The position numbers and the translations under genes were made by a program. From NCBI RefSeq assembly GCF_030540875.1, contig NZ_JAUOEM010000001.1, positions 248,001 through 312,000 on the forward strand: DNA of 64,000 nucleotides, given 5' to 3'. Positions 24,011 to 33,278 of the stretch are shown here, piece by piece (the stretch's first letter is position 1; the number at the start of each line of letters is the position of its first letter). The stretch is from Flavivirga amylovorans. GTDB lineage: Bacteria > Bacteroidota > Bacteroidia > Flavobacteriales > Flavobacteriaceae. The notes beneath the pieces were generated by a model. It worked only from the letters and a program-made list of their open reading frames with translations, did no database searches and was not told where the DNA came from.

Positions 24011-24538
24011 ATGATTATGAAAACTTTGAAAATTGTGTTACTTGTTTTATTGTTTGTAGGGTGTGCACCTATTCGTGTTAATTATGATTATGATAAAGCG
24101 ACTCAGTTTAATAACTATAAAACCTATAATTATTATAGTGATATGAATACTGGTTTAAGTGAATTAGATACAAAACGTTTATTAAATACTATAGATGCAA
24201 AAATGACTGCAAAAGGATTTAGTTTATCGGATACTCCAGATTTTTTTATTGATATAAAAAGTAGCGAATACCTTGAAGCAAAACGTAACACCGTTGGTGT
24301 TGGTTTAGGTGGCGGTGGTGGTAATGTTGGTGGCGGTCTGTCGATAGGTATCCCTGTAGGACAGTCTAAAATTAATCGTCAAATAACCATCGATTTTGTA
24401 GATGAAAACAAAAAACAATTATTTTGGCAAGCAGTAAGTGAATCAAACTACAATCCTAATGCCATTCCAGGAGAACGTGAAAAACGTTTAAATGCTATTG
24501 TTGAAAAGATATTATTGGAATATCCTCCTAAACAATAA
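24011..24538 (+). CDS. DUF4136 domain lipoprotein
   Basis: 175 residues with a lipoprotein signal peptide: hydrophobic LKIVLLVLLFVG followed by the lipobox cysteine (GCAP, Cys about residue 19). The mature part starts VNYDYDKATQFNNYKTYNYY, the typical DUF4136 opening, and continues to a glycine-rich stretch (VGLGGGGGNVGGGLSIG) and QITIDFVDENKKQLFWQA. Members are small periplasmic or outer-membrane lipoproteins of unknown role. ATG 24011 and ATG 24017 are both possible starts. The hydrolase relic upstream suggests that a deletion formed this junction. Confidence 0.8.
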   Translation: MIMKTLKIVLLVLLFVGCAPIRVNYDYDKATQFNNYKTYNYYSDMNTGLSELDTKRLLNTIDAKMTAKGFSLSDTPDFFIDIKSSEYLEAKRNTVGVGLGGGGGNVGGGLSIGIPVGQSKINRQITIDFVDENKKQLFWQAVSESNYNPNAIPGEREKRLNAIVEKILLEYPPKQ

Positions 24539-24540
24539 GT

Positions 24541-25971
24541 TTATTGTTTTACAAGCTTTTTACTTGTAACTAACGTATTATTAGCATAGAAATTAGCCAC
24601 ATAAATTCCCTCGCTAAGGTTGCTAATATCAACTTGTCGCGTTGTATAGTTAGATAAGGATACTGTTTTTACTTTTTTACCATCTAAACTCGTAATGTCA
24701 ACTTTTAATTTAGCATCTTTCTCACTTTCAATTTTAAAATTTGCAATGGTATTAGCTGGGTTTGGAAACATAACAATACTTAAACTATTAATGTCACTTT
24801 CAATATCATTAACTCCTAGTGAAGAATTATCAATAGTCCAAGTCACAGTATACACATGAATGGTTTCATGATTGGTAACCTTTATTAGTTGTGTGTTATC
24901 GGTAATTATAGCTGTTAAAGTATTTATGCCTGCATTTAAATCGGTTTCTAAAACACTTACATCATCGACATTTGAAGCAATGTTAGAAGTATTTAATGAC
25001 CATGAACTTTCAAGTGTGTTAGGAATGGGTTTAATTAGGTTTAAGTGAAAATCGATAGGAAAACTAGAGTTTGAAACCGTATTTGAAACGGGTGTATATG
25101 AATCTATAGGAGACACCAAACTATGTATTTTTTCTATGATACCTTCTTTGCAAACAGAACAAAAGGGTCTATCAATAAATTCCATGATACAATTTTGATG
25201 TGGTTTATACCAGTCAGAACAATTACCAGTAGCGCAAGTATATTGATATATTCCAATATCATTAATGTTTAGCCAATTTTTCCATCTAACCAAGTTTTGA
25301 TCAGTTTCTTGAGTCATATTGATAGCTTCTGCTGCAAGATCATCTCCTGGATAATATTCATCTTTTAAATTAAATAATGAATGCCCCAATTCGTGGACGG
25401 CTACATTTGCACCCCAAAAACCTGAATAAGTCATAGGAAATTTTCCACCACTACCACCAAATTCTGAAGAATTAACTATAATTAAAGCTTGATCGTAAGT
25501 TGGGAAATTGTTAGCTAAAACGGTACTAATTATGGCTTCTGTATTGTTTGCGCTGTTTCCATCTATTTCATAATAAAGCAATCTATGTTTACCAAAAGCA
25601 TCGTAAGTTGCATTAAAATAAGTGTCTACTGTTTTTATTGGGACAATAGGACTAATGGGGGTTTCTAATGGTTCTATGCTTGTTCCTGGGTGATCCGCAC
25701 CACTTTCAGCGGAAGGAACTTTTATAGCATAGACATTAAAATAATTGGCATATTCTTTAAGTGGAGATTGGTTAAACATGCTGTTTGTAAAGTTTTCAGC
25801 ATCTGTGATGAATTGTGATAATTCACTATCTTGGTAACCTTCACTTAAAATAACTAATGTAATTCTTTTACTATCATCACCAGAAAGCTTAATGTTTTCT
25901 ACATCAAAAATTTGTGCAGACATTAAATCAACATTGATAAGTAATAGAATATATAGTAAACGTAGTACCAT
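24541..25971 (-). CDS. M64 family metallopeptidase with type IX secretion sorting domain
   Basis: 476-residue secreted protease. A signal peptide (about 1-19, ending LMSA) leads into the M64 catalytic domain (IgA-peptidase-like): LSEGYQDSELSQF near residue 43, the zinc motif HELGH at 193-197, and a following LKDEYY acid. A Cys-rich patch (CATGNCSDWYKPHQNC...CSVC, about 240-275) probably forms disulfides. The last 80 residues are a type A T9SS sorting domain (FPNPANTIANFKI, DISNLSEGIYVANFYANN, KKLVKQ). It is therefore exported by the Por system and attached or released at the surface. It follows the neighbouring lipoprotein gene by 3 bases. Confidence 0.9.
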   Translation of the reverse strand: MVLRLLYILLLINVDLMSAQIFDVENIKLSGDDSKRITLVILSEGYQDSELSQFITDAENFTNSMFNQSPLKEYANYFNVYAIKVPSAESGADHPGTSIEPLETPISPIVPIKTVDTYFNATYDAFGKHRLLYYEIDGNSANNTEAIISTVLANNFPTYDQALIIVNSSEFGGSGGKFPMTYSGFWGANVAVHELGHSLFNLKDEYYPGDDLAAEAINMTQETDQNLVRWKNWLNINDIGIYQYTCATGNCSDWYKPHQNCIMEFIDRPFCSVCKEGIIEKIHSLVSPIDSYTPVSNTVSNSSFPIDFHLNLIKPIPNTLESSWSLNTSNIASNVDDVSVLETDLNAGINTLTAIITDNTQLIKVTNHETIHVYTVTWTIDNSSLGVNDIESDINSLSIVMFPNPANTIANFKIESEKDAKLKVDITSLDGKKVKTVSLSNYTTRQVDISNLSEGIYVANFYANNTLVTSKKLVKQ

Positions 25972-25974
25972 TAA

Positions 25975-26493
25975 CTAGTTGATTTTTGTTTTAATTAGAG
26001 GGAGTACTTCCTTTTTATCTTGAGTGATTTCATTAATAGAGACATACTTTGCATATGGTTCTAATTTCAATCTGAGGGAAAAAGAAGTACTATTTAGATC
26101 TATGCTGTTTGTTTGAAAACTTTTAGAGTCATTAAGAGATTCAACTGTTTTTTTTAATGGATTTTTTATAATAATACTTTGCAAGATATTAGACTTTTTA
26201 TCAAGCTGATAGCACATTAAATCTCCAGAGACCGGCTCTTTTTTAGAATTTTTATTATGGTCTTTTAGTTTCCCTTCTGTTATTATTTTATTTATAAAAT
26301 GGACAGTTCGACTATCGTTCGAAGTTTTTTTAATAGTATAGTTTAGAAAAATAATCTTAGGCGTTTTTTCAATATTGTTCGTGTTTGTAGATAGGCTTTT
26401 TTTAGAAGCACATCCTAATAGCATTGTAAAAAAGAAAAATGCTAGTATCGTTTTGGGGATATTTAATTTTTGCTTTTCCAAAGGTTCAAACAA
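25975..26493 (-). CDS. Lipoprotein of unknown function, TTG start
   Basis: 172 residues at most. A hydrophobic segment ILAFFFFTMLLG is followed by the lipobox Cys (GCAS), so it is a lipoprotein. I do not recognise the mature part, which is polar and carries TVHFINKIITEGKLKDHNKNSKK. No ATG precedes the lipobox region: the start is TTG 26493 or, with a more usual charged n-region (EKQKLNIPK), TTG 26481. It ends 3 bases before the M64 peptidase gene, so the two are co-transcribed and the lipoprotein may accompany the protease; that partnership is inference. Confidence 0.62.
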   Translation of the reverse strand: MFEPLEKQKLNIPKTILAFFFFTMLLGCASKKSLSTNTNNIEKTPKIIFLNYTIKKTSNDSRTVHFINKIITEGKLKDHNKNSKKEPVSGDLMCYQLDKKSNILQSIIIKNPLKKTVESLNDSKSFQTNSIDLNSTSFSLRLKLEPYAKYVSINEITQDKKEVLPLIKTKIN

Positions 26494-26528
26494 ATAACAA
26501 AATTTCGGTAAAGTTAAGAAAATAAAAA

Positions 26529-26546
26529 AAGAGGCCTAAGCCTCTT
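26529..26546 (-). terminator. Intrinsic terminator after the DoxX gene
   Basis: AAGAGGC-CTAA-GCCTCTT is a 7-base-pair stem with a 4-base loop, followed on the minus strand by a T-run. It lies 12 bases past the DoxX stop and separates that gene from the lipoprotein/M64 pair. Confidence 0.8.
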
Positions 26547-26558
26547 GTATTATTAGTA

Positions 26559-26930
26559 TTAACTTAGTAAGTCTTTATACTTGTCTTTATAGCCATACAG
26601 GACAATAATATTTAAAATTAGTAAAATTAAAGCGCCTGCAATGCTTTCTGGTGCTAACATGGCATGAAACAATGCCGCGTTTACAGAAATACTCATTAAA
26701 ATTAATGCCAGCAATGCTCCAAACTTGTTAAAGATTAATGCCAACCCTGCAACAATTTCCACAATGGCCACTAGTGTTATTAATTTAACAGAAACTAATG
26801 CGCCGAAATAAGCTCCAGCCTCTGCAGACATTTCCCCATGACCTATAAAATGAAAGAACTTATTAAGTCCAAAAAACAAAACAAAAAGTCCGAGAAGTAA
26901 TCTCACGACCATAAAAACTTTTGAATTCAT
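26559..26930 (-). CDS. DoxX family membrane protein
   Basis: 123 residues with four hydrophobic helices. KVFMVVRLLLGLFVLFFGLNKF at the start is the DoxX signature, followed by LITLVAIVEIVAGLALIFNKFG and ALILLILNIIVLYGY. It is an inner-membrane protein, perhaps linked to quinone or thiol redox; no precise function is known. ATG 26930 (MNSKVF) is chosen because the earlier in-frame ATG at 26969 adds a segment with no family resemblance. A terminator hairpin follows. Confidence 0.78.
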   Translation of the reverse strand: MNSKVFMVVRLLLGLFVLFFGLNKFFHFIGHGEMSAEAGAYFGALVSVKLITLVAIVEIVAGLALIFNKFGALLALILMSISVNAALFHAMLAPESIAGALILLILNIIVLYGYKDKYKDLLS

Positions 26931-27008
26931 AATAATGTATTTATTAGTTATTAAGCTGAAAGATAACAAATTAAAAATAAATCTGCTATCGATTTCGTCG
27001 AGGCAGTT

Positions 27009-30000
27009 TTACTTAACTAACAAACGGGTACCTTCGCTATGGCTGCTAAATTCTGGTGCATACATACTCTGTATAGTTGTTATTCCATTGCTCATATCAC
27101 CTGCATTATTCACTCTTAAATCATATTCAAAAACATAAACGCCTTTTGGTAAATAATCGAAAAAGAAATTAGTAGAGGCATCTTTTGTACTTTGGTAGTA
27201 GCCTAAGCCATCTTGCCATTTGTATTGTGATAATACATTTAAGGGCTCTAATCCAGACGCTCTCATATCTTTCATATGTACAAACTCCATGTTTCGATCA
27301 CTTCGTAATTCTATACGTACTCTTACTAGGTCACCAACTTTTAAATTGGTGTCATTTGTAATTTTAGAAATAGTTTCACCTGTATCTGTATTCTGTTTTA
27401 AGAATAACTTTTTCTTTAATTTTAGAGGTGTTTCTGCCGATGTGATCTTATCTAAATCTTCAAAGTACTGCCAGTATAAACTTCCCCAAGCAATTCCGTT
27501 TCCTTTTTTAGTAAGTTTTACCTCTGCCATTTCTGGTTTAATTTCAGAAGTATTCCAAGATGTTTTATAATAACCTGTTCCAGCTTCTACCTTGACATTT
27601 TCTAATTTTGAAGGTGCTATTTTTTGTCCGCCTAAAACAACATCAACCATGTCGGTTACAGATAACCAGTCACTTCCTTGAAGTAGCAAAGCGTATACGG
27701 CATCGGTAGTAGCTTTGGTGGTTTTCCATCGATTCGTTTGTTTGTTTTTAAGTAACCAGATTTTTAAGTTATCTATGGTCTCAAGATTTTTTGTATTACT
27801 CTGAATGCTGTGGCCAGCCTCAGAAAACGTTTCAATTAAAAGAGCTTGTGTTTCAATTGGTGCTTGATACCAGAACCAAGAATTTGTATTTGCTTTCCAA
27901 TATATGCCTAATTCTTCTGAAGTAATACTTGTTTCTTTTAAGGATTTTAAAATCTTATTAGTCGTTTTAGAATCATTAATTCTGTGAGACACTAAAGCCA
28001 TAAGGCCTTTAGCATACAATGGTCTGCTTAGCCAGTATTTTTGAATTTGCGTTTGGTAGTATTGTATGATTTTATCAACTTCTTTCGACTTTTTAATGTT
28101 CGGGAAGAAGCTGCGCATGTATAAATAATGGAGTTGAGTATAACTTAAATGATCTTTGTTTAAATCTACTTTAACATTATATTTTCTGATGTCTTTGTAT
28201 TCTTTTATGAATTGTGCATCAAGGTATCTGATTGCTTTTGAGATGATTTGGTGATTAGACTCTTCGACTGCGCTCAGAGTGACACCTAACTTGTTTAAGT
28301 GACCAAAACCAGTGATGATATGTTGTGTAATATATCGGTTCGCTCGTCCACCATTAAACCAAGCCCATGCGCCAGAATCCATTTGATTATTTTCTAATTT
28401 TCTGATAGCAGATTGCAATTCATTGTTCATTTTGTTCAGATCAAAAAGGAGCGCAATGCGTTTTTTTTGTTCTGTTTCACTTTGCGCATCTCTTAACCAT
28501 GGGGTTTCTTGGATAAGAATAGACTTTAATTCTTCATTTTTTTCTAAGTTAGAAATAAGGACATCTTGAGATTTCCATTGATTAAAAACCTCTTGAATTC
28601 TTGGATTAGAATTTGCAATATGGCTAGCCAAAGCATTCGCATAATAGCGACTAAAGGTTTGTTCGTTACACTCATAAGGATATTCCATTAAGTAGGGAAG
28701 TGCTTGTACTGCATACCATGCCGGATTGGAAGTCATTTCCAAGGTCAGCTTATGGTTTTTAAGTGTTGTAGATGTATTATTCTTTAATTTATCTAATGTA
28801 AATGTTTTTGTTTGATTACTACGAATCCACATAGGAAGTGTTTCGGTAACTAACATTCTATTCGATAGAACCGGTAAGGCGTTTTGCTCACCATCACTAA
28901 AGGTTTCCGATTTAGCAATCACTTTGTATTGAACCGCTTGAATATCATCTGGAATAGATACATTCCATGATACTTGTGTATTGCCTTTGGCATCAACAGT
29001 AAAGCCCCTTTCTGGCTTCGCCATCTCTCCCTGAGGGAGAGAATTATTAGAACTTGTTATAAGTTTTTGAGAGATATCCTTTCCAGAAATGGCATCCGTT
29101 AATAATAAAACGGCTTGCCCAGATAATTGTTTTTCGGTAAGGTTTGCAATTTTAGAGCTAATTGTAATTTGATCTCCTTCACGTAAAAAACGAGGTGCAT
29201 TTGGTGTTACCATTAATTCTTTTTGAGTTACTGTAGTTAACGTTCTAGTAGCACTCTCTAAGTTTTTTGTATGGGCTAATAGTTGCAAGTTCCATTGCGT
29301 TAATGCTTCTGGAGTCGTGAAACTGAAACTAATATTGCCTTCTGAATCTGTTTTTAGCTGTGGAAAGAAAAATGCTGTTTCTTGAAGGTTTTTGCGAATT
29401 TTGACGTTATTGAAGTTTGGCTTTTCTGATTTTTTTTCAAGAGATTTCTCATCTGATTCAAAATCTTCACCAGAATTCATTTTATCTTTACCATCATCCA
29501 TGACTACGACTTCATCTAAATTATCATTTAAGCTAGATATAGATTCTGCTATTTCCATTTCTTCTGAGAAAACAGGAGCACTTGCCACACGACTACTAAG
29601 TGCTTTTTTACTTATATAATTTCTTGGATTGTAATTTATAAAGTGATACCCAAACCAATTTAGTTGATCGTAGTATTGAGATGAATAATTTATGCGGGCA
29701 AAATTATTATAAACTTTAAAATAACGTGTGCCAAAACTTTTACCAGCATTGGTTGACATACGCGAATAATAAGAAGGTCTATTAATGGGATTGAAAGACC
29801 ATGCATGTGGTTTAAATTGGTCTAATGAGGCATCATACATGCTTGCTAATAATTCGGCACTAACTTTATCGCCTTTAGGCCCTTTTATTTTAAAACTCCA
29901 GGTCTCTTCGGTTCCTGGTTGTAGCTTATCTCTAAAAGTTGTTGTTTCAATGTCTAGATCAGTTTTAGGGTAAGGAACGAATATATTCAAATTACCCGAT

Positions 30001-33000
30001 TGAAAACTATTGAAAGCAGCAAAGCTATATTTAACTATAAAACCGCCAAGATCTTCACTATTTATAGGAACGGAAATTGTTTTTTTGTTCTTATTTAATT
30101 GAACGATATGTGTTTTTACAATCTTGCTATTTTTTTCAATTTGCACCGTAACATTTAAATTACTTGCAGCTGAGCCTAGCGTGATTAGCGCTTTCTCACC
30201 TGACTTGTAGGCTGATTTATTTGTTGTAATATGAAATAATTGTTTGTCTGCTATGGTTTTATCGGAATTGCTGTATAACGTTGTTTTAATTTCATCCTTA
30301 ACCAATTGTCCAAACTTGTCTTTACTTTCTAAAATAATAATATACTTCCCGGATTTCCACTTTTTAATTTTTCCCAGATTAAGCTTTGTCGTGTTTTCTG
30401 TGTTAAATGATGAAATAAATACGAGTTCCCCTTTTTCCCAATTGCTAATTTCATGCTCGTTATTATAGGGATCGTATGGAAACAATTTATTAAAAACGTC
30501 TTCTGAAAATTCCTGATAATCTGGAGCTGACCAAGGTCTTGGTCTTAAAATTTTATTAGGTGCCTTTAACTTATACATTTTAATTGTTCCCTTTGCGGGT
30601 ACAAATTCACCATTCAGGTTTCTGGTATCTATGTCTATTGCATTATTTTTTTTAGTTTTATCTATAAGATTAGCAATAGACATATTTGCAGTTAATGCGT
30701 GGTATCCAACATTAACTATGGTGGTAGCGCTTCTGGTTTCACCATTTAAGTCGATAACATCTGCGGTGACTTCATATCTAAAAGTAGGAAGATTTGTTTT
30801 GTCGACACTTTGATCTGGAATGGCTTTAAAAGTAATTTCAAATTCTCCTTTATTATTTGTCATACTTTCACCATGTGTGATTTCTTGAGGTTCGCTATTA
30901 ATCCAAGGGTGATAAAAATAACACCATCGTGGATATTCTACTTTTCTATGTACTCGATATACTACTTTGGCATCGGTAATATTGCTTCCTGCATACGCTA
31001 AGGCATGTCCTTTTACAGTTACAGAATCGTTAACTTTATAGGTTTCGGTTATGGGGTTAAATGTTGTTTCGAACTTTGGTCGTTTATAGTCTTCAACCGA
31101 GAAGTAGGCTGAGTTATCAATTTCATACCCAGACTCTGCTTCAAATTCTATACGATATTCTCCATTTAAACCATTATTAGGTAATATGAATTCACCAGTA
31201 ACAGAACCAAATTCATTCGTTGTAAACTTTAATGATTTTAGGTCTTCACCATTCGTATTATATAAAATCGCGTAAACTTTTTCGTTTGCTAAAATTTCAG
31301 ATTTTCCTTTTTCTGTTTTAATTGCAATGGCTTTAAAATAAACAGTTTGTCCTGGTCTATAAATACTCCTGTCTGTAAATATAAAAGAGTTGTATCTAAT
31401 ATTTTCTTGCCACTCGTCATAATATCTATAAATGTAATAGTCACCAAAATAGGCCACATCATTATCATGTTTAACCTTAACTTTTATGTATTCATTACGT
31501 TCTTTGTTTTTTTCAATTTTTACTTCCCCATAGATGTTGGTAGTAAAGCTTTCTGTTTGATAGCTTTTGTTATTATTTTTACTGTAGCTTATTTCAATTT
31601 TAGCATTGCTAATTGGTTTTCCATTATTTCTGTCAATAATTTGAAACGTTTTGTGCTTCTTGCTCTCTGTTTCAATCAAGGCTATATTTGTAACTTGTAT
31701 GGTGTTAAAAGCAATGGTTTTATTGTTGTTTTTAGATGAAGCAAAAATTAAGTAAGCACCATTATTTAATCCAGGAACTAAAATTTCGGTCGTATGCATT
31801 TGATAATCGCCCTCATTGTGTAAGGTGTTATCCCAATTTTTATAAACATGTAACTTTTTAATAAAAGCCAATTGCTCTTCCTCTCTATATATTTGATTGA
31901 ATTTTTCAAGCTGGTTTCTATTAAGTTTGTATATTTTAAACTGAAGATGATTCAGGTTTTTATAGCTTAATAGCAAACGTGCATTTTGTTGTATAGGAAG
32001 AAAGTTTTCTGTAGTAATTTGTAGCGAATGTTGTTCTATTAGTTGTTTTAAAACAGTACAGCTTTTTGCACCATCACTTTCTGGGAATTTTAAAATAGCA
32101 TTATTGCAGATAGCAAGAGCATCTTTAATTTTCCAGCGATTATCTTTGTTTGTTTTCGGTTGATAACTTGCTCCTTGTTGGTTGTAAATATTGGCAATTT
32201 CATAGTCATATAAAGTAGAGATCTCATGAGTTTCGAAGTGGTCTTTTTCCTTTTTTAAAGCATTTAATAGAATGGATTCTTTATCGTTAAAGGTAGCATG
32301 CTGATTCACAAATTTTAAACGATTAATATTTACGTCTGCTAAAGCAAATGGTTTTTCGTCTTTTAAATGAAAGCTAATTAAATTTTGATAAATCTTTAAA
32401 GCGTTTAGTTGTAAGGATGTTGTGTCTTTTGAATTTATTTTTAATTTCGAAAACGTTTTGGTATCTCCTAAAAAATCAGGATTATCGATCTCAAATTTGT
32501 AGGCGGGTTTGGTAATATGAGTTTCATTGGTTTTATAAAATTTTAGCGCATTGTGACTTAAAAAATCAAATAAGGTAGGTCTGTAAATTTTAGATCCTTC
32601 TTGTAGATTTAAAATGTCATCATAATTACTTAAAGACTCCAATTGTAGCATCAATCCATTTTGCAATGAATTTTGATAATGTGTATGAATCTCGTTGAAT
32701 ATAGTTTGCAAATCCCAGGTTCTAAAATCTACAGCATCTACTTTTTCTGAAGTCTTTGTTCTATTATAAAATCGCCATCTATTTTGATTAAAGTATTGCC
32801 AATACATGTTTGCAAGGATACTTTCTAAAATGTTTTTTGTTGGAAACTCACTTTTTTCAATGGTGTTTTTAAAACTTTTAATGATACTTAATTGTGCATC
32901 TTCTTCTAAAACCAAAACAAATTTGCTTTTAAAAAGCATGCTTTTTATTAGTTGAGGAGCACTGTTATCTGTTTTAGCCAGTTTAGCAATATCTTCAACT

Positions 33001-33137
33001 ATTTTTAAAGCGGATTTAGGTAAGCCGTCTTCTTCAAATTGCTCAACTTTAGTCCACAAATCTTCATATCTATTATTTTGTGCATTAGAAAATGTAGCGA
33101 ACAGTATAATCATTAATAAGGATAAAGTGTTTTTCAT
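27009..33137 (-). CDS. Bacterial alpha-2-macroglobulin family protein (large, with thioester)
   Basis: 2042 residues with a signal peptide ending TFSNA-Q. Tandem macroglobulin beta-sandwich domains are suggested by YRPGQTVYFKAIAIK near 595 and TNKSAYKSGEKALITLG near 960. An alpha-2-macroglobulin core follows (FFPQLKTDSEGNISFSFTTPEALTQW near 1255), then the thioester motif CNEQ in YECNEQTFSRYYA near 1488 and a helical thioester domain. Family members trap foreign proteases, often together with a peptidoglycan synthase such as PbpC. Here the neighbours are a DoxX protein and, divergently, a TPR protein. An acidic low-complexity linker (DDGKDKMNSGEDFESDEKS) lies near 1210. Two short repeats have been inserted in frame near residues 1365 and 1619 (see separate entries). 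Confidence 0.92.
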   Translation of the reverse strand: MKNTLSLLMIILFATFSNAQNNRYEDLWTKVEQFEEDGLPKSALKIVEDIAKLAKTDNSAPQLIKSMLFKSKFVLVLEEDAQLSIIKSFKNTIEKSEFPTKNILESILANMYWQYFNQNRWRFYNRTKTSEKVDAVDFRTWDLQTIFNEIHTHYQNSLQNGLMLQLESLSNYDDILNLQEGSKIYRPTLFDFLSHNALKFYKTNETHITKPAYKFEIDNPDFLGDTKTFSKLKINSKDTTSLQLNALKIYQNLISFHLKDEKPFALADVNINRLKFVNQHATFNDKESILLNALKKEKDHFETHEISTLYDYEIANIYNQQGASYQPKTNKDNRWKIKDALAICNNAILKFPESDGAKSCTVLKQLIEQHSLQITTENFLPIQQNARLLLSYKNLNHLQFKIYKLNRNQLEKFNQIYREEEQLAFIKKLHVYKNWDNTLHNEGDYQMHTTEILVPGLNNGAYLIFASSKNNNKTIAFNTIQVTNIALIETESKKHKTFQIIDRNNGKPISNAKIEISYSKNNNKSYQTESFTTNIYGEVKIEKNKERNEYIKVKVKHDNDVAYFGDYYIYRYYDEWQENIRYNSFIFTDRSIYRPGQTVYFKAIAIKTEKGKSEILANEKVYAILYNTNGEDLKSLKFTTNEFGSVTGEFILPNNGLNGEYRIEFEAESGYEIDNSAYFSVEDYKRPKFETTFNPITETYKVNDSVTVKGHALAYAGSNITDAKVVYRVHRKVEYPRWCYFYHPWINSEPQEITHGESMTNNKGEFEITFKAIPDQSVDKTNLPTFRYEVTADVIDLNGETRSATTIVNVGYHALTANMSIANLIDKTKKNNAIDIDTRNLNGEFVPAKGTIKMYKLKAPNKILRPRPWSAPDYQEFSEDVFNKLFPYDPYNNEHEISNWEKGELVFISSFNTENTTKLNLGKIKKWKSGKYIIILESKDKFGQLVKDEIKTTLYSNSDKTIADKQLFHITTNKSAYKSGEKALITLGSAASNLNVTVQIEKNSKIVKTHIVQLNKNKKTISVPINSEDLGGFIVKYSFAAFNSFQSGNLNIFVPYPKTDLDIETTTFRDKLQPGTEETWSFKIKGPKGDKVSAELLASMYDASLDQFKPHAWSFNPINRPSYYSRMSTNAGKSFGTRYFKVYNNFARINYSSQYYDQLNWFGYHFINYNPRNYISKKALSSRVASAPVFSEEMEIAESISSLNDNLDEVVVMDDGKDKMNSGEDFESDEKSLEKKSEKPNFNNVKIRKNLQETAFFFPQLKTDSEGNISFSFTTPEALTQWNLQLLAHTKNLESATRTLTTVTQKELMVTPNAPRFLREGDQITISSKIANLTEKQLSGQAVLLLTDAISGKDISQKLITSSNNSLPQGEMAKPERGFTVDAKGNTQVSWNVSIPDDIQAVQYKVIAKSETFSDGEQNALPVLSNRMLVTETLPMWIRSNQTKTFTLDKLKNNTSTTLKNHKLTLEMTSNPAWYAVQALPYLMEYPYECNEQTFSRYYANALASHIANSNPRIQEVFNQWKSQDVLISNLEKNEELKSILIQETPWLRDAQSETEQKKRIALLFDLNKMNNELQSAIRKLENNQMDSGAWAWFNGGRANRYITQHIITGFGHLNKLGVTLSAVEESNHQIISKAIRYLDAQFIKEYKDIRKYNVKVDLNKDHLSYTQLHYLYMRSFFPNIKKSKEVDKIIQYYQTQIQKYWLSRPLYAKGLMALVSHRINDSKTTNKILKSLKETSITSEELGIYWKANTNSWFWYQAPIETQALLIETFSEAGHSIQSNTKNLETIDNLKIWLLKNKQTNRWKTTKATTDAVYALLLQGSDWLSVTDMVDVVLGGQKIAPSKLENVKVEAGTGYYKTSWNTSEIKPEMAEVKLTKKGNGIAWGSLYWQYFEDLDKITSAETPLKLKKKLFLKQNTDTGETISKITNDTNLKVGDLVRVRIELRSDRNMEFVHMKDMRASGLEPLNVLSQYKWQDGLGYYQSTKDASTNFFFDYLPKGVYVFEYDLRVNNAGDMSNGITTIQSMYAPEFSSHSEGTRLLVK
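28258..28283. repeat. Dispersed repeat inserted in frame in the alpha-2-macroglobulin gene (site 1)
   Basis: GACTCTTCGACTGCGCTCAG and the following AGTGAC form a repeat unit. On the coding strand it gives the peptide VTLSAVEES near residue 1619, between NKLG and NHQII. The GACTGCGCTC core matches the intergenic repeat at 20284-20353. The frame is kept, so the host protein appears to tolerate it. Confidence 0.75.
29005..29041. repeat. Dispersed repeat inserted in frame in the alpha-2-macroglobulin gene (site 2)
   Basis: A palindrome CTCTCCC-TGA-GGGAGAG (29025-29041) plus the adjoining TCTGGCTTCGCCAT (29010-29024) encode SLPQGEMAKPERGF near residue 1365. The sequence does not look like the surrounding macroglobulin domain and is rich in a perfect stem, so it is best explained as a second repeat of a different type that integrated without breaking the frame. 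Confidence 0.65.
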
Positions 33138-33278
33138 TTTTTTAAGTTTGTATCTAAAATACTTTCAAAAGCTATACCAAAAAATAGGAAATGAGTGAAC
33201 ATATTGTTTGGTTGAGTGAAATTAGTTTTTTATGGGTGAACTAGAAAGTTTATTTTTACATTATCGACTATATACATC

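Noticed and set aside
27009-33137. Several plus-strand open frames antisense to the alpha-2-macroglobulin gene
   Set aside because: They are hydrophobic shadow frames of a low-GC gene with no domain or start signal of their own.
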